Part shown: piece after piece, positions 1 through 9,864 of the stretch
Layout: each line of letters opens with the position of its first letter
Position numbering within the stretch: position 1 is the stretch's first letter
Assembly (NCBI GenBank): GCA_949299195.1
Contig: CASFZN010000019.1
Coordinates: 48,753-112,752, forward strand
Direction of reading: 5' to 3'
DNA: 64,000 nt
Source: an uncultured bacterium
Lineage (GTDB): Bacteria; Bacillota_I; Bacilli_A; RFN20; CAG-826
Notes under the pieces: model-generated
What the model was told of the DNA's origin: nothing
Database searches by the model: none
Seen by the model: the letters and a program-made list of their open reading frames with translations, nothing else
Made by a program: the position numbers and the translations under genes

Positions 1-605
1 AGTTCGCTATTGCGCTTACCTTTCCAATAAAATAGATTAAAATTACGAGAAACTAGTTCATTGCTAACATAGTTTTCATAAAAAATACCTGACAAAGTAT
101 TATCAGTATGTAAGAAAAAACTTTTTGCATTCATCTTGCTTTGATAAGTAAAAAGGCCTTGATCAGAAAGGTATAATCGCATTAAGGAATCTTCTTCTTT
201 TATTAAGGGCGAAGTAACTGTTTCTTTTAATAAAAAAGATTGATAAACTATCTTAGCTTCAATAAGCCAACTAATTGGATTTATCATATCTCTACTTTTT
301 GCTCCTTCAACAGATAAAGAATATTTAAAATTTTTATTTTCTTTATTAAGTTGCTTATATATGTCTCTATAAATCATTCTACTTCTAATAATAGATTCGG
401 GTGAAGCTTGATATAAATCCATATCAGCAAGATAATTATCATATATTTCTTTAAGTTTTTCGCTGACTAAGGAATAAGTTTTAACTTTATCTTGACTATT
501 AGAAATAAAAGTGTCAACAACTTCAGGCATGCCTCCAACATAAAGAAAATCATTAAATATTAAGAATTTATATCTTAAATTTCGTATTTTTAACAAAGGT
601 GTTAG
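1..605 (-). pseudogene. Remnant of AAA_14/DUF4143 ATP-binding protein, N-terminal ATPase missing
   Basis: The minus frame is open from a TAA at 606-608 to the window edge. Its peptide carries GGMPEVVDTF and, further on, a block beginning NKENKNFKYS and one containing WLIEAKIVY. These are landmarks of the C-terminal DUF4143 half of AAA_14 proteins. The family normally has a Walker-type ATPase of about 170 residues first, and none is present here. The gene continues off the left edge, so its 3' end is unseen. An N-terminally deleted remnant is the simplest reading. A start at the internal ATG of GGMPEVV would give a protein without its ATPase. Confidence 0.6.
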
Positions 606-741
606 TTATTCATCAGGTTTTAAGAACACAAAAGATAGATAAATCCGTTAAATACGTTTGCAAAAATAACTGACACCATAATAAAAAATACTCTTAGTTT
701 AGTTCAAAAACTATACGAAAACGCACTTATTTTAAAAATCT

Positions 742-909
742 CTAATCACCTAATTTAAACATTGTGTCTAAATCATTAAGATGTAATCTAACATTTTTAA
801 CTTTTTTTAATTCTTCACCAAATCCGTTTGCCCCAAATAAACAAATTTCTATATAGTAATTTGAAACAAATACTAAATAATTGTGCTTATCAGAAAAGGT
901 TCTTTTTGT
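742..909 (-). pseudogene. C-terminal remnant of DUF234-like ATPase
   Basis: A short minus frame bounded by a TAA (910-912) and a TAG (742-744) encodes a tail with the pattern YYIEICLFGANGFGEELKK followed by NVRLHLNDLD. This resembles the C-terminal end of DUF234-type bacterial/archaeal ATPases (FSKxGFxxEL followed by a hydrophobic strand and Asp). There is no start codon with a ribosome site and no ATPase domain. It lies upstream of the DUF4143 remnant in the same direction, so the two may be debris of one disrupted region. The family call rests on a short stretch. Confidence 0.45.
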
Positions 910-961
910 TTACGGTGACTATATTTTTCCATTATTTTATAGCTATTCTTTATTCAAATAA

Positions 962-985
962 GTTAGTAACTACGTGGTTACTAAC
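962..985. terminator. Hairpin downstream of the rhamnose operon
   Basis: A perfect inverted repeat, GTTAGTAAC / GTTACTAAC, has a 6-base loop. It lies about 90 bases past the rhaD stop. The minus-strand tail after the stem is only weakly T-rich, while the plus-strand side reads ATTTTTAA. It may terminate the rha operon, but the U-tract is poor. Confidence 0.35.
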
Positions 986-1071
986 ATTTTTAAGTAACCA
1001 CAAAAAGAAAAAAAGTCATGAAATTACTTCACCTTTTATATGTCTTTCCAGATTATTTAACTTAACAAAAA

Positions 1072-1866
1072 TTAATCAATTATTCCTTTTTTATAGTTAA
1101 TATTAAATGCTTTAGCAAGTTCTTTTAAATTATCATTTGTTATTGATTGAACTACCTTTTTATCACAAATTTTCATGTAAATCTCGGCTGCTTTTTCAAT
1201 AGTTTCAATTAAACCAAAAACTTCATCTAAAGTTTTTCCGGTTGAAAATAAACCATGTTGCGCCCAAACAACACTTCTATATTCTTTCATTTTTAAAGCA
1301 GTTGCTTCCCCAATTTCATCTCCACCACAAATTATCCAAGGAAGAACGCCAATTCCTTCTGGAAAAACAACTAAAGATTCAGTTTGCATCTTCCATAAAA
1401 TTTCAGTCCATTTATTTTCATCAAGTTCTAAAATGTGGCTCATGCAAATAATGTTTGTTGGATGACAATGAATAACTAAACGATGTTCTTTATCTATTTT
1501 TAGTCTTTCAATATGACATTTTAAATGAGTTGGTGCTTCGCTAGTTGGTCTTCCTCCATCTTTATAACCCCATAATAAAGATAAAGTATTCTTGTCTTTT
1601 ACTTTTAAAAGTCCAAGATTAGCTTCTGGATCTTTTAAACAGTTTTTAAAATATTTTTGGGTGCCTGTTATTAAAAAATATTTTCCAATTAAAGAACTCA
1701 TATCAAAATCATATTTAAATTCTTTAATTTCTTTTTCTTCTTTAATAATAGTTTTTACTTCTTCATCAGTAAGAATATAAGAAAAGTTCCCGCCATTTCT
1801 TTCATCCCATCCATGTTTATAAAGTAAATCGATAATTTCTGTTGCTTCCTCTATAACTTTTACCAT
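1072..1866 (-). CDS. rhaD: Rhamnulose-1-phosphate aldolase
   Basis: Class II aldolase of the AraD/FucA fold, 264 residues (E. coli RhaD is 274). It splits L-rhamnulose-1-phosphate into dihydroxyacetone phosphate and L-lactaldehyde. Zinc ligand motif HCHPTN lies near residue 133 and a further His sits in AQHGLFSTGK near residue 203, as in the family. It is the last gene of the rhamnose operon and starts 1 base after rhaA stops, so it is translationally coupled. Operon context removes the ambiguity with fuculose-phosphate aldolases. The lactaldehyde-handling enzyme is not in this window. Confidence 0.93.
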   Translation of the reverse strand: MVKVIEEATEIIDLLYKHGWDERNGGNFSYILTDEEVKTIIKEEKEIKEFKYDFDMSSLIGKYFLITGTQKYFKNCLKDPEANLGLLKVKDKNTLSLLWGYKDGGRPTSEAPTHLKCHIERLKIDKEHRLVIHCHPTNIICMSHILELDENKWTEILWKMQTESLVVFPEGIGVLPWIICGGDEIGEATALKMKEYRSVVWAQHGLFSTGKTLDEVFGLIETIEKAAEIYMKICDKKVVQSITNDNLKELAKAFNINYKKGIID

Positions 1867-1867
1867 T

Positions 1868-3097
1868 TTAGTTTCCTCTTTTGCTCATTACTTCTTTTTC
1901 GTATTTTTTAATATCTTCATAGAAGTCATTTTTAACGTTTTCTTCTTTAAGATATTCTTCATAGACTTCTGCCCAAGGAAGTTCTTTGATTTTTTCTTGT
2001 AAATATAAAATTTTAGTGTGATCTCCTTCTTTTTGAGCTTCACTTAATAAATCCCAAGGTGTTAATAAAGATCTTAAAAGTGATTTTATAAGATTACGAG
2101 CTCCAATTATTAAAGCATCAACTCTATTTATTGAGCCATCAAAGAAATCCATTGCTAAATAAGTGCGATTTAAGGCATCATTTTTTACAAGTTCATCCGT
2201 GACTTCTTGAAGTTCGTCATTAAGTTTTAAAACGTGGTCACTATCCCATCTTACTCCACGCGAAACATGTAGTGCAATTTTAGGGAAGAAAAGTAAAAGT
2301 GACGAAATTTTATCACTTACGTTTTCTGTTGGATGGAAATGCCCCATGTCTAAAAGTGGTACAAGATTATTTTCTTTAGCGTAGTTTAGATAAAATTCAA
2401 ATGAACCAGCTGTAAAAGATTCAACACCAATTCCAAAAACTTTAGATTCAACGCTAATATCAACTAAGTTTTTATCGTAACCACAAGAAATAATTTCATC
2501 TAATGATTTTTTAAGATTTTTTCTTAAAGAAATTCTGTCTGAAGGAGATTCTTTTAAGCCATCTGGAACCCAAATATTCATTAAGACCTTCTTGTTTAAT
2601 TCTCTAGCGATTCCTTCGCTAGTCGTGATTGAATTAACGCAGTGCTTAACCCAATATTTTCTAACCTCTTCATCATAAGATGATAAAGATTGATTATCTT
2701 TTAACATGCTTGAAGCAAAGCAAGTTGGGTTAAAATCAATGCCTAAGTTATTTTCTTTAGCAAAATCAATCCATCTTTTGAAGTTTTTAGCACTAATTTC
2801 ACTTCTATCATCAACATCATCACTTTCATAAATTGCATGTAAATTTACTCTTTTTTTACCAGGAATATATTTAATAGCTTCTTTAAAGTCACTTGTTAAT
2901 TCTTCAAAATTTCTTGATTTATAAGGATAGTTTCCTGTTGATTGAATACCTCCAGTTAATGTTTCGGCATTTAAAAACCCATCGATATCATCAAGTTGCC
3001 AACATTGAATAGAAATTGGAACTTCTTTTAATTTTTCAATAGCAAGATTTGGATCAATTCCAAATTCTTTAAACTTTTTTATTGTTTCTTCTTTCAT
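1868..3097 (-). CDS. rhaA: L-rhamnose isomerase
   Basis: Converts L-rhamnose to L-rhamnulose in the cytoplasm, using Mn/Zn. Near full-length alignment by eye to E. coli RhaA (419 residues): SIQCWQLDDIDGF, TGGIQSTGNYP, NIWVPDG, DMGHFHPTE and SRGVRWDSDHV all hold metal- or sugar-binding residues. The start at 3097 is preferred over the in-frame ATG at 3121. A GGAGG, lying inside the last codons of rhaB, sits 8 bases before it, and rhaB stops 1 base upstream. The product is then 409 residues. Middle gene of the kinase-isomerase-aldolase block. Confidence 0.95.
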   Translation of the reverse strand: MKEETIKKFKEFGIDPNLAIEKLKEVPISIQCWQLDDIDGFLNAETLTGGIQSTGNYPYKSRNFEELTSDFKEAIKYIPGKKRVNLHAIYESDDVDDRSEISAKNFKRWIDFAKENNLGIDFNPTCFASSMLKDNQSLSSYDEEVRKYWVKHCVNSITTSEGIARELNKKVLMNIWVPDGLKESPSDRISLRKNLKKSLDEIISCGYDKNLVDISVESKVFGIGVESFTAGSFEFYLNYAKENNLVPLLDMGHFHPTENVSDKISSLLLFFPKIALHVSRGVRWDSDHVLKLNDELQEVTDELVKNDALNRTYLAMDFFDGSINRVDALIIGARNLIKSLLRSLLTPWDLLSEAQKEGDHTKILYLQEKIKELPWAEVYEEYLKEENVKNDFYEDIKKYEKEVMSKRGN

Positions 3098-3098
3098 T

Positions 3099-4424
3099 TT
3101 ATTTTTCCTCCACATTTTCAATTTGAGAATAAATATTTCCTAAAGCACTAGCTTCAATTGGTAAAGCTATTACTTTTTTCTTTGTTATTTTTTCTGTTAA
3201 TTTATTTAAGTAATCGTTTTTGGCTCCGCCTCCAATTATATAAATCTCTTTATATTTTTTATTAGTTAGTTCTTGAACTTCATCTATAGCTTTTTTATAA
3301 GCACGAGCTAAAGAGATAAAAGAAGAATTAAAGATATCCTCATCTTTACTAACTTCAATATTCCTTTCTTTAAAGTAATTTATTATTTCTTCTTTCATGT
3401 TTTTAGGAGATAAGAAACGGGGATCATTAACATCAAACTCTACATTAAAATTAGAAGTTTTTGCTAACTTTATAATTTCAGGAAAATCTAAAGCGCACTC
3501 TTTACTTAAACATTGAACAATCCATAATCCCATTATGTTTTTTTGAAAACGAACATAATTTGGTCCAAGTTCATTTGAAAAATTATAAGTTTTAGCTTTC
3601 AAAGTTGTAATTGGGTTATTTAACTTTGTACCAAGTAAAGACCAGGTTCCACTTGATATATAAAGTGAATCTTCTTTAAGGTCCTTTAAAGCTTCAACAG
3701 CACTTGCTGTATCATGACTTGGAGCAAGTTTAACAAGTAAATTCCCATGAACTTCTTTTTCTATTTCCTCTTTTAAATTACCAATAATATAGCCAGGTTT
3801 TTGAAGCTTTTTATCTAAAAATCCTGCAAAACCTAACTTATTATCTAAAACAAGAGAAAATTGTCTTGCTTTAATATCGAGTAAATTTGTTGTTGAAGCA
3901 TTCGTTAATTCATAAACTTTTTTACCGGTTAAAAGAAAAGATAAATATTCAGGAATCATTAAAAAATCTTTTGCTTTTTTAAGTCTTCCATCCTTTTTGT
4001 CTTTATATAATTGATAAATTGTATTGAATTCTTGAAATTGAGACCCAGTAATTTCATAAAGTTTATTTTCATCAATAAGTTCATTAACTTCTTTAATAAT
4101 ATCTTTAGTTCTTGAATCACGATAAGCGTAAACTGGTTCGATGATATTATCTTTTTCATCAAGTAAAACATAGTCGCATCCCCATGTATCAATAGCCAAA
4201 GATTCAATTTTAGAAAATCTTAAAAAAGCTTCTTTAATTCCATTTTTGACTTCTTGAAAAATATGAATTATGTCCCAACATTTATGTCTATCTTTTTCAA
4301 TAAAAGAATTTTTAAAGCGAAAAACTTCAATTAATTCTTTTGAATCGCTTTTATAAGCTTCGACTTTGCCTCCGCTTGCGCCAATATCAATAGCAAGATA
4401 TATTTTTTCATCATTTGTTTTCAT
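3099..4424 (-). CDS. rhaB: Rhamnulokinase
   Basis: FGGY-family sugar kinase, about 441 residues, phosphorylating L-rhamnulose with ATP. The N-terminal phosphate-binding motif is AIDIGASGGKV. DTWGCDY follows near residue 80. The second ATPase motif, SSGTWSLLG, falls near residue 255, and IIGGGAKN near residue 400 is the adenosine loop. The ATG at 4424 is chosen because family members start just before the AIDIG motif. A TTG at 4445 would add seven residues. Its start overlaps the 3' end of the esterase gene by 14 bases, which suggests coupling. Its last codons contain the rhaA ribosome site. Confidence 0.92.
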   Translation of the reverse strand: MKTNDEKIYLAIDIGASGGKVEAYKSDSKELIEVFRFKNSFIEKDRHKCWDIIHIFQEVKNGIKEAFLRFSKIESLAIDTWGCDYVLLDEKDNIIEPVYAYRDSRTKDIIKEVNELIDENKLYEITGSQFQEFNTIYQLYKDKKDGRLKKAKDFLMIPEYLSFLLTGKKVYELTNASTTNLLDIKARQFSLVLDNKLGFAGFLDKKLQKPGYIIGNLKEEIEKEVHGNLLVKLAPSHDTASAVEALKDLKEDSLYISSGTWSLLGTKLNNPITTLKAKTYNFSNELGPNYVRFQKNIMGLWIVQCLSKECALDFPEIIKLAKTSNFNVEFDVNDPRFLSPKNMKEEIINYFKERNIEVSKDEDIFNSSFISLARAYKKAIDEVQELTNKKYKEIYIIGGGAKNDYLNKLTEKITKKKVIALPIEASALGNIYSQIENVEEK

Positions 4425-5358
4425 AATTTTTAATAATGGCCTCAACGCCTTCTTTAAGCCAGCCTTCCGCTTTTGTTCCTCGTCCTAAAGGAAAACCATG
4501 ATCGATTTTATCAATTTCAATGAATTTATGTTTTACATTAGCTTTATTTAACGCTTCATTAAATCTATGAGCATGATTTATTGATAAAACAGTATCGTCT
4601 TTTGATTGGAAAAAATAAGTTAAAGGATATGTTTCATCAAGAGCAACATCAACACTATATTTTTCTAATAATTCTTTGTTATTAAAATTTTCTTCGCCAA
4701 ATAATCTTTTTCTTGCGATTTCTTTACAATCAGCATTTAAAGATATAAGAGGATATCCTAAAAGTAATCCAAGTGGTTTTTCGTTATTAAATTTTCCATA
4801 ACCAACATTTTTTAAAGCAAAAGAAGATGCTAAATGTCCTCCAGCTGAAAAGCCACTTAAAATATATTTTCCTTTTTGAACATCAAAATTTTGATCAATA
4901 AAGTTTAAGAAATTACTTACATCTTGATGCGGACCTGGAAATTTTGCATTTTTATCGATTCCATATATCCCAACAAAAACAGAGTACCCTAGACTATTAA
5001 AATATTTAGCAAGCGGAAAGCCTTCAACCATTGCACAAACTTCGTGATAACCTCCACCTGGCAAAATCAAAATATATGGCTTATTTGATTTTATTGGAAA
5101 AGCAAATAAGCCTTTATCTTTTCCAAAGCTATAATAAATTTTCTTATTTTCGTCTACTTCTTCTTTCAAAAATTTAAAACCATCTGCAATTGAAAACGGG
5201 TCGTAACACATAAAAAGTTTTAAATGTTTAATTTTATAAACGCCCATACAAGCGGCCCATTTTCTAGGTGTAAAAAGAATTTTTTTGAACTCTTTAAACT
5301 TAGGGTAATTTCTAATTTTATATAATCTTGTGTTTTCAGTTATTTGAAAATCTTTCAT
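4411..5358 (-). CDS. Alpha/beta-hydrolase, probable acetyl esterase
   Basis: A 315-residue soluble hydrolase. The oxyanion region LPGGGYHEV lies near residue 108, the nucleophile elbow GFSAGGH near residue 168, and the catalytic His in DKIDHGFPLG near residue 291. This layout fits BD-FAE/acetyl-xylan-type esterases. No signal peptide is visible, so it acts in the cytoplasm. It sits between the rhamnosidase (3-base gap) and rhaB (overlap), so deacetylation of imported acetylated rhamnosides is a reasonable inference. The true substrate cannot be read from sequence. Confidence 0.75.
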   Translation of the reverse strand: MKDFQITENTRLYKIRNYPKFKEFKKILFTPRKWAACMGVYKIKHLKLFMCYDPFSIADGFKFLKEEVDENKKIYYSFGKDKGLFAFPIKSNKPYILILPGGGYHEVCAMVEGFPLAKYFNSLGYSVFVGIYGIDKNAKFPGPHQDVSNFLNFIDQNFDVQKGKYILSGFSAGGHLASSFALKNVGYGKFNNEKPLGLLLGYPLISLNADCKEIARKRLFGEENFNNKELLEKYSVDVALDETYPLTYFFQSKDDTVLSINHAHRFNEALNKANVKHKFIEIDKIDHGFPLGRGTKAEGWLKEGVEAIIKNYENK

Positions 5359-5361
5359 ATA

Positions 5362-7935
5362 CTAAATCTCGTACTCAAAATGATGTTCTCCACCTTTTAC
5401 ATTCTCTAAAATTTTATTATTGATCTCGATTTTAGAGATTGTATTTGTTGGCAAACTTACGTTAATTTTATATTTATTATTTTCTTTAACCCAACTTACA
5501 GAAACTTTTCCATAAATGCTTTCATAACTTCCTTTAGCGTAAGTTAAGTGTCCTCCAATTATAGGTTTAATTAAAAAGCGATTCTCACCAATAACATTAA
5601 TTCCAAGCATTCCTTTAAACAGCCACTCAACAAGGGCGCCTTTTGAATAGTGATTTAAAGAGGCAACACCAGTTTTGGCAACTGGTCCTTCCCAAGATTC
5701 CCAAATTGATGTTGTATCGTTTTTAGCCATGAAAAGCCAGCCAGGATTTTCCTCATTTTCAAGAAGTCTATAAGCATACTCTGGATTAATCTCAGTTAAT
5801 ACATCAAGAATAAATGGTGTAGAAAGGAAACCAGTTCCTATTCTCCAGTTAAAATCGTCTAAAGCTTTTACTAATCTATCTTGAGTATATTTTTTAATCT
5901 TGTCTTCAAGAAGATTCATGTAAAGTGGCCTGACAAGTTTAGCTTGTCTATTTGTATCTAACTTATAACCATCAATTTTTATAAGTTCTTGATAGGCTCT
6001 TTTTGTGCCGTCAATATATTTTTCTAAATATTTTGCATCATTCTCTTTTCCTAAAATTAAAGCAATTTCTCTCATTTTAGAAAGAGTGTAATTTGTATAA
6101 GCAGTTGATTCTTCAGGATGAGGAACTGCAACGTCTTTCCAAGATTGATCATAAATTTCTCTTGGCTCTAACCATTCTCCATATGATTGACCTTTGTTTA
6201 CAAGATATTTTTTAACCTTATGATCCATCTTTAATTTAGGAGCAAGTACGCCTGTTTTCCCACATCTTGAAATCATAAACTTGGCATATCTAAACATATT
6301 TTCATAAGAATTTTCTAAAATACGTTTGTCGCCGTATTTAAGATAAAATCTATAAGGAATTAATACGCCAGCACACGCCCATCCAACAGATCCATTAAGA
6401 AAACTCATGTAAAAATCTTCACCAACTGTTGGGACAATTTGGTAATATTTTCCACTATTTGTTTGTGTATCATTTAAATCATTAATATATTTACGAGCAA
6501 AAGAAGCATAATTTACAAGATACGCAGCTGAGTCAAAAAATATTTGTGCATCTCCTGTCCAACCCGCTCTTTCTCTAGTAGGGCAATCTGTAGGAACGTC
6601 AACCGAATTATCTTTTAACGACCACAAAGTATTGTTATAAAATTTATTAATTAATTCATTTGAACATTCAAAAAATGATGCATCTTCAAAAGCATTATAT
6701 ATAGCGATTGCTTCAACTTCTAATTTGTCTTCAACATCTATGATGTTGCTTTCTACTTCAATGTATTTAAAGCCGCCATAATAAAATTTAGGTTTATATC
6801 CGTTCAAGCCATCCTTGCATTCATAAACAACCATTTGGAGTGGAGTTACTTGCCAACCAGCCTTAAGTTGGATGTTATTTTGGTTAATTTCTCCTTTTTC
6901 ATCAACCATTTCTGCGAATTTAATTTTTATTAAATCCCCTTGTTTTGCATTGATTTTAAATGAAACGTAACCAGTAATCATCTGCGGAAACTCAATTACT
7001 ATCTTTCCACTAGGTGAAACATATTTCGCTTTTGGTTTGAAAAAGTTCATCTCTTTTATCGCAAAGTTATTTGATGATTTTAAGTTAACTACTTTATCTT
7101 TTGTCATCAATGCTTTCTTGCTATAAGTAGGTGCCAAATAAGCCCTTACTCTTTCACCATCTTTAAGATCATTAATGCCAATAGGTCCATCATTTGACCA
7201 TAAGAATGAGTCATCAGACAAAACTTTAATCACATTTTCATGTTCATCATAAATTTCAAGTTGTGCATAAAGTTTTGTTTCTTTGCCATAAACATTACGA
7301 TGTCCCCAGGCTCCATTACTACCTCTATACCAACCATCACCAAGTACAAAATTTAAAGAGTTTGTGCCAGTCTTAATTAAATTCGTAACATCATAAGTTT
7401 GATATTGAATTCTATGATGGTAGTTTGTTGAACCTGGATTTAAAACAGAATCATCAACTTTTTCTCCATTTAAAGAAGCTTCATAAACGCCTAATGCTGT
7501 AGCATATAATCTTGCTCTTTTAACTTTGAAATTAATTTCAAATTCTTTTTTAAAATAGTCAGCTGGATATCTTCTTTTTTTATTAACTTTATAATTGCCT
7601 TTAATCCAATGAGCGGCAAACTCTTTTTCATCAAGTAGACCAAACTCGAAGAAAGCGTGCTCGCTTTCTTCACTTAAATTTCCTTCTTCATCAACAAGAG
7701 TTATAAAATATTCAACGCGGTCTCTACTTTTAAAGTTTTCACTTTCAAAAGTGTAATTCATTGAACTAGTTTTAATAAGTTCTGTTTTCTTAAACTCGCC
7801 TTCATTAACTCGATAAGTTACAATGAATCCTTTTTGATCTTTTGTTCCTTCTACATTCCAAGTAATACGAGGATTTTTAATATCAATTCCACTAGGATTT
7901 TTTAAAAACTCACATTTTAAATTTACTGCTTTCAT
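5362..7935 (-). CDS. Alpha-L-rhamnosidase, GH78
   Basis: An 857-residue protein with the GH78 order: N-terminal beta domains, the GH78 core with DCPTRERAGWTGDAQ near residue 450 (the family's DCPQRDERLGWTGDAQ block with general-acid carboxylates), an (alpha/alpha)6 barrel with IWESWEGP near residue 745, and a C-terminal beta domain. No signal peptide is seen, so it hydrolyses terminal rhamnose from oligosaccharides or glycosides inside the cell after uptake. It starts 2 bases after the transporter stops. With GH3 next door, rhamnosyl-glucosides such as rutinosides are plausible substrates. Confidence 0.93.
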   Translation of the reverse strand: MKAVNLKCEFLKNPSGIDIKNPRITWNVEGTKDQKGFIVTYRVNEGEFKKTELIKTSSMNYTFESENFKSRDRVEYFITLVDEEGNLSEESEHAFFEFGLLDEKEFAAHWIKGNYKVNKKRRYPADYFKKEFEINFKVKRARLYATALGVYEASLNGEKVDDSVLNPGSTNYHHRIQYQTYDVTNLIKTGTNSLNFVLGDGWYRGSNGAWGHRNVYGKETKLYAQLEIYDEHENVIKVLSDDSFLWSNDGPIGINDLKDGERVRAYLAPTYSKKALMTKDKVVNLKSSNNFAIKEMNFFKPKAKYVSPSGKIVIEFPQMITGYVSFKINAKQGDLIKIKFAEMVDEKGEINQNNIQLKAGWQVTPLQMVVYECKDGLNGYKPKFYYGGFKYIEVESNIIDVEDKLEVEAIAIYNAFEDASFFECSNELINKFYNNTLWSLKDNSVDVPTDCPTRERAGWTGDAQIFFDSAAYLVNYASFARKYINDLNDTQTNSGKYYQIVPTVGEDFYMSFLNGSVGWACAGVLIPYRFYLKYGDKRILENSYENMFRYAKFMISRCGKTGVLAPKLKMDHKVKKYLVNKGQSYGEWLEPREIYDQSWKDVAVPHPEESTAYTNYTLSKMREIALILGKENDAKYLEKYIDGTKRAYQELIKIDGYKLDTNRQAKLVRPLYMNLLEDKIKKYTQDRLVKALDDFNWRIGTGFLSTPFILDVLTEINPEYAYRLLENEENPGWLFMAKNDTTSIWESWEGPVAKTGVASLNHYSKGALVEWLFKGMLGINVIGENRFLIKPIIGGHLTYAKGSYESIYGKVSVSWVKENNKYKINVSLPTNTISKIEINNKILENVKGGEHHFEYEI

Positions 7936-7937
7936 TT

Positions 7938-9860
7938 TTATAAAGCCTCACTTACTTTTAAAGATTCTTGATAATCTTTATAAATTTCATGACCTTTAGC
8001 TTGTTCTTTAAGCCAGTATTCGCCAAGTTTTTCTTCTTTTAACTTAACTTTTGCAAGGTATTTATCTTTTTCACCATCACTAAGAGCGCTCCATTTAGCT
8101 TCTTTTTTCTCTTTCGCTTTTAAAGCTTTTGCTTCGTTCTTTTCTTTTTGAAGTCTTTCTTTCTCTTTTTCTTTGTTAGCCTTCTTTTCTAACATGTGAA
8201 GATGAATTGCATATTCTTTTTCATAATCAAGACCTTTAGCAACACATTTTTCTTTTAATTCTTTTTTATAGATTTCTTCTGCTTCTTTATCTTGTTTTTC
8301 AACTAAGATAGCATTTCTAATTTCAGCAGGTCGCCATTCTTTACCTTGTTCTTTAAAAGTTTCTTTTTCTCTTTCAACAAGTTCTTCTTGTTTGAAGTGA
8401 ATTGTCTTTTCTGGATTAATAAAGAGAATAAGAATAGCACAAATTATTCCTGTAAAAATTTCAATTCCAAGGAATGCCCAAATTATAAAATTATTAACAT
8501 TGTCATTTTGAATAAAGACAGTAGAGACTGTGCCATCAATATTCTCGATGGTTTTTTGAATTTCATTTGTTATATCGCTAGGAACTGTACCTGTAACTGG
8601 CTCAATATAACCTAAATTAGTAATCATTAAATTAAAGAAGCCGGTTCCGATTCCGACAGCGCTAGTTGAAATAATGTTATAAAGAGCCATTGCACTTCCA
8701 TCACTTCTAAATCCAGTCTTCCACTCAAGTGAATCAAGACAATCAGAGAATAAAGCCATGAAGACATAAGCACATGGTAAGCCGCCAATATTTTTAATAA
8801 ATTGGCCAATTAAAACAACGACCATATTATAAGGATTTAAGATACAGATTATGCCGCCAAGTGCATAAAGTAAGAAACCAACAACAGTGATGTTTCTTTT
8901 ACCAAATTTTTTAGCAAGAGGCCAAACTGCAAAGATTCCTATTCCCATTGGTACCCCACCAATTACAGAAATCATAGTTTGCGTAATTCCATCACTATAA
9001 GTTCCTAAAATATAATTAGAATAATAAACAAGTCCTAAGTTTTTAATTTGTGATCCAAAGCTATAAAATACGAAATAAATCATTAAAAGAATAATGTATT
9101 TATCGCTAAATATAGCTTTTAATTGAAGCTTATAAGGTATTTTCGTTTCTTCAATGTTTTCGTTTTCTTCAGTAATTCTTTCTTTGGTATAAAGATATTC
9201 AATAAGAGTCAAAGGTAGAACAAGACATGAGAAAATTGACATTGCAACAATCCAAGCGGTTGATGAAACGCCAATCATAGGTAAAACAACGAATGGGAAA
9301 ACAAGAGCAACAATGATTCCAGAGGTACAAATTGTTGCAATTTGAGTAAAGACAGAGAGTTTGCCTCTTTGGGTAACATTACGTGTTGAAAGAGGAACCA
9401 TCATGTTATGAGCCATGCTATAAATTGAGTAAGCAAAGGAATAGAAAAGATTATAACAAAGCATTACCCAAATTGATTGAACTATTTCATTAGTTTGAGG
9501 AATTATAAATAGTAAAATTCCAAATATAGTCATTAAAGGCGCACTTATAAGTAACCAAGGTCTAGCTTTACCTTGTTTAGATTTAGTGTGATCAATTAAA
9601 TAACCATAGCCAACATCAACTACTGCGTCAATTATTTTAGAAATAATTGGGAATAAGCCTAAAAAGAGTCCTCCCCAAAGATAACCAAGTCCAGCAACAT
9701 CAAGATAGAATTGGTTTAAGTAGCTTCCTAAAATTGCATTTAAAAGTAAGGCACCAGCTGGACCAACAAGATAACCAAGCCACGTTTCTTTCCCTTTTAC
9801 GTTATAGGATTTAACTTTTGAATTAAAAATCCTATTTCCAAGTGTCATTTTAACTTCCAT
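7938..9860 (-). CDS. GPH-family sugar:cation symporter with long charged C-terminal tail
   Basis: MFS/GPH (MelB-like) transporter. About 12 membrane segments span residues 25-500. The signature DVGYGYLIDHTKSKQGKARPW lies between TM2 and TM3. The start at 9860 has an AGGAAGGAG site 10 bases upstream. It should import rhamnose or rhamnosyl oligosaccharides by cation symport. It is unusual in carrying about 140 extra residues after the last membrane segment (residues 500-640), rich in Lys, Glu and Ala and probably helical, where many GPH proteins stop near 460-500. The tail is cytoplasmic by prediction and could be regulatory. Confidence 0.88.
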   Translation of the reverse strand: MEVKMTLGNRIFNSKVKSYNVKGKETWLGYLVGPAGALLLNAILGSYLNQFYLDVAGLGYLWGGLFLGLFPIISKIIDAVVDVGYGYLIDHTKSKQGKARPWLLISAPLMTIFGILLFIIPQTNEIVQSIWVMLCYNLFYSFAYSIYSMAHNMMVPLSTRNVTQRGKLSVFTQIATICTSGIIVALVFPFVVLPMIGVSSTAWIVAMSIFSCLVLPLTLIEYLYTKERITEENENIEETKIPYKLQLKAIFSDKYIILLMIYFVFYSFGSQIKNLGLVYYSNYILGTYSDGITQTMISVIGGVPMGIGIFAVWPLAKKFGKRNITVVGFLLYALGGIICILNPYNMVVVLIGQFIKNIGGLPCAYVFMALFSDCLDSLEWKTGFRSDGSAMALYNIISTSAVGIGTGFFNLMITNLGYIEPVTGTVPSDITNEIQKTIENIDGTVSTVFIQNDNVNNFIIWAFLGIEIFTGIICAILILFINPEKTIHFKQEELVEREKETFKEQGKEWRPAEIRNAILVEKQDKEAEEIYKKELKEKCVAKGLDYEKEYAIHLHMLEKKANKEKEKERLQKEKNEAKALKAKEKKEAKWSALSDGEKDKYLAKVKLKEEKLGEYWLKEQAKGHEIYKDYQESLKVSEAL

Positions 9861-9864
9861 AAAA

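Noticed and set aside
828..1100. 90-residue plus-strand frame
   Set aside because: It overlaps the end of rhaD and the DUF234 remnant on the other strand, has no ribosome site and no family features.
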